64,000 nucleotides of DNA from the NCBI GenBank assembly GCA_902800045.1, contig CADCCZ010000005.1, positions 225,764-289,763 on the forward strand, given 5' to 3'. The notes beneath the pieces are model-generated. The model did not search any database, had not been told where the DNA came from, and saw nothing but the letters and a program-made list of their open reading frames with translations. The stretch is from an uncultured Bacteroidia bacterium (GTDB lineage Bacteria > Bacteroidota > Bacteroidia > Bacteroidales > ML635J-15). Shown here piece by piece: positions 59,601 through 64,000 of the stretch (the stretch's first letter is position 1; each line of letters begins with the position of its first letter). The position numbers and the translations under genes are program-made.

Positions 59601-60944
59601 TTAGATAATACCCTGAGCCATCATAGCCTTTGCAACTCTCATGAAACCAGCGATATTAGCACCCTTTACGTAGTTGATCTTACCGCCCTTTTCCTTACCA
59701 TATTCAACACACATGTCGAAGATGTCGTTCATGATCTTGTGCAACTTAGCGTCAACTTCTTCAGCAGTCCAGTTGATGTGACCTGCGTTCTGGCAGATTT
59801 CGAGACCTGAAGTAGCAACACCACCAGCGTTTACAGCCTTACCCGGAGCAAATGGAATACCCTTAGCCTGGAATGCTGCGATAGCACCTGGCTGGCAACC
59901 CATGTTGGAGATTTCAGCAACATACTTAACGCCGTTCTTCATCAACATGTTAGCATCTTCTTCGCTCATTTCGTTCTGGAAAGCTGACGGGCATGCGATA
60001 TCGCACTTTACTGACCATGATTTAGCCTTTGCAGTGAACTTAGCATCCTTCGGGAACTTAACTGCCATATCTTCTACCTTATTGCGGTTCGAAGCACGCA
60101 TTTCGAGCATATAGTCGATCATTTCCTTAGTGATACCGTTCTTGATTTCGCAAACGCCATCAGGACCAGAAATAGCAACAACCTTTGCGCCGAGTTCAAC
60201 AGCCTTGGTTGCAGCACCCCAAGCTACGTTACCGAAACCTGAGAGAGCGATCTTCTTGCCTTCCATCTTGTCCTTGTTCTGCTTTACCATTCTTTCTACA
60301 TAGTACATTGCGCCGAAACCTGTAGCTTCTGGACGGATCAAAGAACCACCCCAGCCATAGCTCTTACCTGTCAAAGCGCCTGTGCTGTGTTCGCGAGCCA
60401 ATTTCTTGTATGCACCATAGAGGTAACCTATTTCACGGCCACCAACACCAACGTCACCAGCAGGTGAATCGAGGTCAGCACCGATGTTTCTCCAGAGTTC
60501 GTACATGAAAGCCTGGCAGAAACGCATGATTTCAGCATCTGACTTTCCTGTTGGGTCGAAGTCTGCACCACCCTTTGCACCGCCTAATGGAAGGTTAGTC
60601 AAAGAGTTCTTGAATATCTGTTCGAAACCTAAGAATTTCAACATTGATTCGTTAACTGCCGGATGGAAACGGAGACCACCTTTGTACGGGCCTAATGCTG
60701 AGTTGAACTGCACGCGGTAACCGATGTTGTTCTGAACCCTCTTCTTGTCGTCAACCCAAGTAACTCTGAACTTGAAGATGCGGTCTGGTTCTACCAAACG
60801 TTCAACGATCTTAGCCTGTTCGAATTCAGGATGCTGGTTGTAAACTTCTTCGATGGTTTCCAATACTTCCTGTACTGCTTGCAAATACTCTTTTTCTCCC
60901 GGGTGTTTCTTCTTCAAACCCGACATGATACTTTGTACTTTCAT
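59601..60944 (-). CDS. gdhA: NADP-type glutamate dehydrogenase
   Basis: A 447-residue hexameric-type enzyme that makes glutamate from 2-oxoglutarate and ammonia. The substrate-binding KGGLRFHP and LTNLPLGGAKGGADFDP (catalytic Lys region), the conserved AGDVGVGGREIGYLYGAYKK, the nucleotide-binding region LSGFGNVAWGAA, and the C-terminal AGGVATSGLEICQN are present. Length matches the ~450-residue S-subfamily common in Bacteroidales, which is usually NADPH-linked. Divergent from the Crp/Fnr gene; a terminator follows. Confidence 0.95.
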   Translation of the reverse strand: MKVQSIMSGLKKKHPGEKEYLQAVQEVLETIEEVYNQHPEFEQAKIVERLVEPDRIFKFRVTWVDDKKRVQNNIGYRVQFNSALGPYKGGLRFHPAVNESMLKFLGFEQIFKNSLTNLPLGGAKGGADFDPTGKSDAEIMRFCQAFMYELWRNIGADLDSPAGDVGVGGREIGYLYGAYKKLAREHSTGALTGKSYGWGGSLIRPEATGFGAMYYVERMVKQNKDKMEGKKIALSGFGNVAWGAATKAVELGAKVVAISGPDGVCEIKNGITKEMIDYMLEMRASNRNKVEDMAVKFPKDAKFTAKAKSWSVKCDIACPSAFQNEMSEEDANMLMKNGVKYVAEISNMGCQPGAIAAFQAKGIPFAPGKAVNAGGVATSGLEICQNAGHINWTAEEVDAKLHKIMNDIFDMCVEYGKEKGGKINYVKGANIAGFMRVAKAMMAQGII

Positions 60945-60984
60945 AATATTTACTTTTAAATTATAAAATTAAATTTTTGTACCC

Positions 60985-60992
60985 CAAAATTA
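60985..60992 (-). promoter_or_regulatory. -7 box TAATTTTG for gdhA
   Basis: The plus strand reads CAAAATTA, the reverse of TAATTTTG, 40 bases before the gdhA start. Confidence 0.5.
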
Positions 60993-61068
60993 ATGCTTTA
61001 CTTTCACACCTAACCACAAAAACACGATTTTATATCATATTTTTATTAAATTTATGTCAAAATAAATA

Positions 61069-61082
61069 TTGATATTTATCAA
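61069..61082. promoter_or_regulatory. FNR-type palindrome TTGAT-N4-ATCAA
   Basis: TTGATATTTATCAA matches the TTGAT-N4-ATCAA consensus of Crp/Fnr-type regulators exactly, with flanking A/T giving a 16-bp near-palindrome. It lies 7 bases before the -7 box of the adjacent Crp/Fnr gene and 124 bases upstream of the gdhA start, so autoregulation or joint control is possible. Confidence 0.55.
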
Positions 61083-61089
61083 TTTTGCT

Positions 61090-61097
61090 TATTTTTG
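61090..61097 (+). promoter_or_regulatory. -7 box TATTTTTG for the Crp/Fnr gene
   Basis: TATTTTTG fits TAnnTTTG and lies 62 bases before the start codon. Confidence 0.5.
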
Positions 61098-61159
61098 CAC
61101 CGCAATCGAAATAAAAAGGATTTATTTACATATCAATTTAGATATTAAACGATTATACG

Positions 61160-61849
61160 ATGAAAACATTCTCGCCAGATGACGAAAATAACAAAAAATT
61201 GGTCGATTTTTTGAAAAAATTGGGTCTAAACAGCCCTGAAATAAAAATTGTCACAAGCACCGAAATTGAGTTCAAAAAAGGAGAAAATGTGTGCAAACAA
61301 GGCTCATTTGCATCGTATATTATGATTTTGAAGGAAGGATGGCTGAAATCGTACATCGAGAACATTCACTTCAAGAACACAATTTTCAAAATAACCAAGC
61401 CATTCAGCATTATTGGGCTGTCGTGTTTGTACGGTGACAATCACTATCACTTTGGCTGTCAAGCACTAATGCCCTCAAAAGTATGTCTGGTTGAACGCGC
61501 CGTCTTCGACAATATAATTAAAGGTAACAACAAATTCGCCTCCGAAATCATCAAAATGTACTCCAATTCGCTGCAAAACCTCTACGACCGCCTCAACAGC
61601 ATCTCGAACAAGCAGTCGCTTAGCAAGGTCTGCGATTCGCTAATTTACCTGTCGGAAAAGATTTTCGAAAGCGACACCATCTCCCCTATCATTACTCGCC
61701 GCGACATCGCCGAACTATCGGGACTTGCAACAGAAAACATAGTGCGCGTCCTCGCCGAACTGAAGACTGCCAACGCTATTGCCGTAGATAAAAAGGAAAT
61801 CGCAATACTGGATATGGATATGCTGAAGAGGTTCAGTTGCTTCGGGTAA
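61160..61849 (+). CDS. Crp/Fnr-family transcription regulator
   Basis: A 229-residue regulator. The cNMP-binding-type beta-roll (about 35-130) includes FKKGENVCKQGSFASYIMILKEGW and FSIIGLSCLYGDNHYHFG. A long dimer helix and a C-terminal winged helix follow (about 175-220, ITRRDIAELSGLATENIVRVLAEL). In the recognition helix, the Glu and Arg of TENIVR correspond to the TTGAT-reading residues of FNR. The FNR N-terminal Fe-S cysteine cluster is absent, though scattered Cys occur. The effector is unknown. It is divergent from gdhA. Confidence 0.85.
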   Translation: MKTFSPDDENNKKLVDFLKKLGLNSPEIKIVTSTEIEFKKGENVCKQGSFASYIMILKEGWLKSYIENIHFKNTIFKITKPFSIIGLSCLYGDNHYHFGCQALMPSKVCLVERAVFDNIIKGNNKFASEIIKMYSNSLQNLYDRLNSISNKQSLSKVCDSLIYLSEKIFESDTISPIITRRDIAELSGLATENIVRVLAELKTANAIAVDKKEIAILDMDMLKRFSCFG

Positions 61850-61867
61850 AATTTGTGGATGACAACA

Positions 61868-61893
61868 TAGAGACGTAATGCATTACGTCTCTA
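61868..61893. repeat. 26-bp perfect palindrome AGAGACG...CGTCTCT
   Basis: TAGAGACGTAATG (61868-61880) and CATTACGTCTCTA (61881-61893) are perfect inverse arms. It lies between the Crp/Fnr stop and the shared terminator. It shares AGACG/CGTCT edges with the palindromes at 45024 and 45572. Confidence 0.75.
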
Positions 61894-61897
61894 CATA

Positions 61898-61932
61898 ATA
61901 AAAAAGGTCGCCAGAAAGCGACCTTTTTTATT
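61898..61932. terminator. Bidirectional terminator of Crp/Fnr and T9SS genes
   Basis: GGTCGC (61906-61911) pairs with GCGACC (61918-61923) over a 6-base loop, flanked by an A run and a T run, so it can act in both directions. Confidence 0.88.
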
Positions 61933-61947
61933 TTTGATTGCGTTTGA

Positions 61948-63525
61948 TTATTCAACAACAATCTGCTCAACGTAAACCTTGTCGCCAGCGATAATTCTTA
62001 CAATGTAAGTACCAGCGTTAAGCTTATGGTTGAACATCTTGGTTTCTCCGTTTGCGTTGATTTCGCGAGTCTCAACAACTGCACCACGAGCATCGATGAG
62101 CTGGTAGGTTGCTTCGCCTTCGATGTTGCTGAGGTCGATGCTGAACATACCGTTGTTCGGGTTCGGGTAAACGCTCAAGCTTGAGAATTCGTTCTCATCT
62201 ATCGAGTTCGGGAAGAATGCTATCTTTATTAGATGATCTGCCTGAATATTAGTAAAGGTGATTTCATCAGTTTCGCAATTGTTCAATACATTGCCGTCGA
62301 TTTCCAATTGAGAAACATGGTATCCAGCATTAGGTGTTACATGTATTGTTACATCAGAACCAACAACAACAGATGTATCTCTTGGGGTTACATCGCCACC
62401 TGCTGTTTCTACCTCTACATGAACATTGTAGTAATCTCTAATGTCTTTATATACGACAACGATATCATGGTTTTCAGAAACGTTGGTCAAGGTATAAACA
62501 TTGTCGAAAATATAACCTGTACCTTCAACCGGATATCTTAAAAATCCGTTGTCCTTTACAGTGTCGATTGCATAGTTTTCATCAGGAATAAATCTTACTT
62601 CGTAAGTTTCACCAGCATTGACATCAACCGAACCGTCAGGAACAATTGAGCCATGTCCACCGATTACAGTTCCTGTAATTGTGTAGGTAGTTACTGGAAC
62701 AGCTTCGAAAGTTGCTGCAATAGTATGGTCTTCAGTTACGTTGGTGAATGTGTATGCACCATTTACAAGATCGTTGATAGCTTCTACATCATCAACAAGA
62801 ACACTTGCAATGCGGTAGCCATCGTTTGCTGCAATCTGGAATACCTGGTCTTCGCCATCTTCAACTTCTACATTACCATCAGGAGTGATTGTACCATTCT
62901 CGCCTGCAGTTGCAACGATTGTATGTGTAGTAACCACAACAGGTATCAACTCGAATGATACTGTAATAGTATGTGCTGCCATTACAGGTTCGAATGTGTA
63001 TGTATAACCGCCCAACTGTACTGGTGTAAGAGCTATGGCATTTTCATCAATAGAAAGGGCTTCTATCTGATAGCCAGTAGCAGGTGAGATTTCGAATTCA
63101 GGAGTTGCACCTTCTGCAACTACGATAGGTTCTGAAACCAATGCATCGTTATATAAAACCGAACCATTTTCTCCAGCCACAACCGTTATTGTATAGGTAG
63201 GGATTTCTTCGAATGTTGCGTTTATTGTGTGGTCGGCTGTTACATTTTCGAATGTGTAGAAAAATACACCGTCGCCTGCAACAAGATTTGCAGTAACATT
63301 AACTTCGTTTGCAGTTTCAGCATCGACAACTACACTTGCAATACGATAACCACTTTCGGGAGTTATTGTAAATTCTGCATTATCGCCAAGAAGGACAGCA
63401 ACATTGCCGTCAGGAGAAATAGTTCCGTGTTCACCGGCACTTACAACGATTGTTTGTGCGCTCAAACCAACTGGGAGGCAGAAAACTGTCAACAAAACTA
63501 GCACATAAAAAAATATTTTCTTCAT
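61948..63525 (-). CDS. T9SS-exported protein of five InlB-type beta repeats
   Basis: A 525-residue exported protein; ATG 63525 gives signal KKIFFYVLVLLTVFCLPVGLSAQ. Five ~80-90-residue beta repeats follow, each with a turn like AGENGTITPDGNV, GYRIASVLVD and an end such as NVTEDHTIAATFE. The last ~75 residues are a type A sorting domain (VYPNPNNGMFSIDLSNIEG to VYVEQIVVE). The tandem beta repeats suggest an extended surface stalk or adhesin. No catalytic domain. Its CTD is almost identical in DNA to the next gene's. Confidence 0.88.
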   Translation of the reverse strand: MKKIFFYVLVLLTVFCLPVGLSAQTIVVSAGEHGTISPDGNVAVLLGDNAEFTITPESGYRIASVVVDAETANEVNVTANLVAGDGVFFYTFENVTADHTINATFEEIPTYTITVVAGENGSVLYNDALVSEPIVVAEGATPEFEISPATGYQIEALSIDENAIALTPVQLGGYTYTFEPVMAAHTITVSFELIPVVVTTHTIVATAGENGTITPDGNVEVEDGEDQVFQIAANDGYRIASVLVDDVEAINDLVNGAYTFTNVTEDHTIAATFEAVPVTTYTITGTVIGGHGSIVPDGSVDVNAGETYEVRFIPDENYAIDTVKDNGFLRYPVEGTGYIFDNVYTLTNVSENHDIVVVYKDIRDYYNVHVEVETAGGDVTPRDTSVVVGSDVTIHVTPNAGYHVSQLEIDGNVLNNCETDEITFTNIQADHLIKIAFFPNSIDENEFSSLSVYPNPNNGMFSIDLSNIEGEATYQLIDARGAVVETREINANGETKMFNHKLNAGTYIVRIIAGDKVYVEQIVVE

Positions 63526-63627
63526 ATTAGCAATAATCCGGTTATATGCCATCGGACCCATCGGCTTAAATAAATATGTCATACAATTCAATCAACATGC
63601 GTTAAAAACAACGTTTCTTAACGGTTG

Positions 63628-63635
63628 CAAAAATA
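63628..63635 (-). promoter_or_regulatory. -7 box TATTTTTG for the five-repeat T9SS gene
   Basis: The plus strand reads CAAAAATA, the reverse of TATTTTTG, about 103 bases before the start. The 230-bp gap contains this and the neighbouring terminator, and no gene. Confidence 0.5.
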
Positions 63636-63703
63636 ATATTTTTTGTTGGATTCCCCATGATTTGAAAAATAATTTATGTCGGAGGAATATTGTGGTATGT
63701 ATA

Positions 63704-63735
63704 TAAAAAAAAGGCCACCCATTGGGTAGCCTTTT
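63704..63735 (-). terminator. Terminator of the partial T9SS gene
   Basis: AAGGCCACCC (63711-63720) and GGGTAGCCTT (63724-63733) pair over three bases with one mismatch. On the minus strand they run into the T run opposite the A tract. Confidence 0.8.
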
Positions 63736-63756
63736 CTATTATTGATTGTTTATCAA

Positions 63757-64000
63757 TTATTCAACAACAATCTGCTCAACGTAAACCTTATCGCCATTGA
63801 TGATTCTTACAAAGTAAGTACCTGCGGTAAGGGTGTGGTTGAACGTCTTGGTTTCGCCGTTTGTAACGTTGATTTCGCGAGTTTCGACAACTGCACCGCG
63901 AGCGTCGATGAGCTGGTAGGTTGCTTCGCCTTCGATGTTGCTGAAGTCGATGCTGAACATACCGTTGTTCGGGTTCGGGTAAACTGCCATCGAAGCGGCT
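63757..64000 (-). CDS. T9SS sorting domain of a further exported protein (5' partial)
   Basis: Only the C-terminal ~80 residues are in the window; the gene continues past base 64000. The segment is a type A T9SS sorting domain (VYPNPNNGMFSIDFSNIEGE to VYVEQIVVE), close in sequence to those of the genes at 1-2820 and 61948-63525. The cargo domains are not visible. The DNA of the domain is almost the same as at 61948-62172. This is a second exported protein in a row on the same strand. Confidence 0.88.
   Translation of the reverse strand, partial: AASMAVYPNPNNGMFSIDFSNIEGEATYQLIDARGAVVETREINVTNGETKTFNHTLTAGTYFVRIINGDKVYVEQIVVE

Overview
The window reads as a chromosomal segment from an anaerobic member of the Bacteroidales (phylum Bacteroidota). 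The evidence is the promoter style (TAnnTTTG -7 boxes, weak Shine-Dalgarno sites), several type IX secretion (T9SS) C-terminal sorting domains, many Cys-anchored lipoproteins, a TonB-dependent receptor with a carboxypeptidase-like N-terminal domain, SufBCD, and families largely confined to this phylum (DUF5683, DUF4783, DUF4857, DUF4876, DUF6850). I cannot name a genus. No rRNA, tRNA, CRISPR array, prophage or insertion sequence was recognised, and no gene-free gap exceeds about 300 bases.

Layout. 1-2820: 3' part of a large T9SS-exported adhesin-like protein. 2985-9731: a small DMT-type membrane protein, then a co-directional run parA-parB-DUF5683-lytic transglycosylase(LysM)-ddl-nitroreductase-outer-membrane protein that joins chromosome segregation to cell-wall growth. 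9801-13309: M20 dipeptidase, gpsA, galE. 13327-21491 (minus): lipoprotein, GH92 alpha-mannosidase, orphan nucleotidyltransferase, a 1224-residue NtrY-like sensor kinase joined to rlmH. 21619-25623 (plus): a toxin-antitoxin pair, a secreted protein, DUF4783, nadC and a YihY/BrkB protein. 25780-32565: a Wzx-like flippase (minus), a Na+/Ca2+ exchanger, then a polysaccharide export trio (Wza-like, Wzc-like tyrosine kinase, WecA/MraY-like transferase). 32562-38387: lytic transglycosylase, uvrA, recF, lipocalin-like protein, HAD phosphatase. 38528-43272: small lipoproteins, a YqiA-like hydrolase, a voltage-gated-type K+ channel with a zinc ribbon, rpiB, and an FN3-type lipoprotein. 43561-47730: the suf operon, interrupted by a helical-repeat gene. 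47787-50530 (minus): an ABC exporter of the DUF4857 type. 50771-59365: lipoprotein, T9SS protein, and a divergent TonB receptor/DUF4876/DUF6850 outer-membrane locus. 59601-61849: gdhA divergent from a Crp/Fnr regulator. 61948-64000: two T9SS proteins with almost identical sorting domains.

Non-coding structure. Intergenic space is rich in short dispersed repeats: several palindrome families, AT-rich 'ATTATCCATTGTCAATT' arms and low-complexity arrays. They combine into composite elements with a shared architecture and sometimes supply the stop codon of the flanking gene. The strongest regulatory candidates are an array of GACAAAA-type boxes at exact 20-bp spacing upstream of the polysaccharide export genes (28095-28186), an exact TTGAT-N4-ATCAA FNR-type palindrome in front of the Crp/Fnr gene (61069-61082), and a pair of 15-bp direct repeats in front of the TonB receptor (53619-53665).

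Functional calls are from reading translated sequences and motifs by eye. No database search was run.
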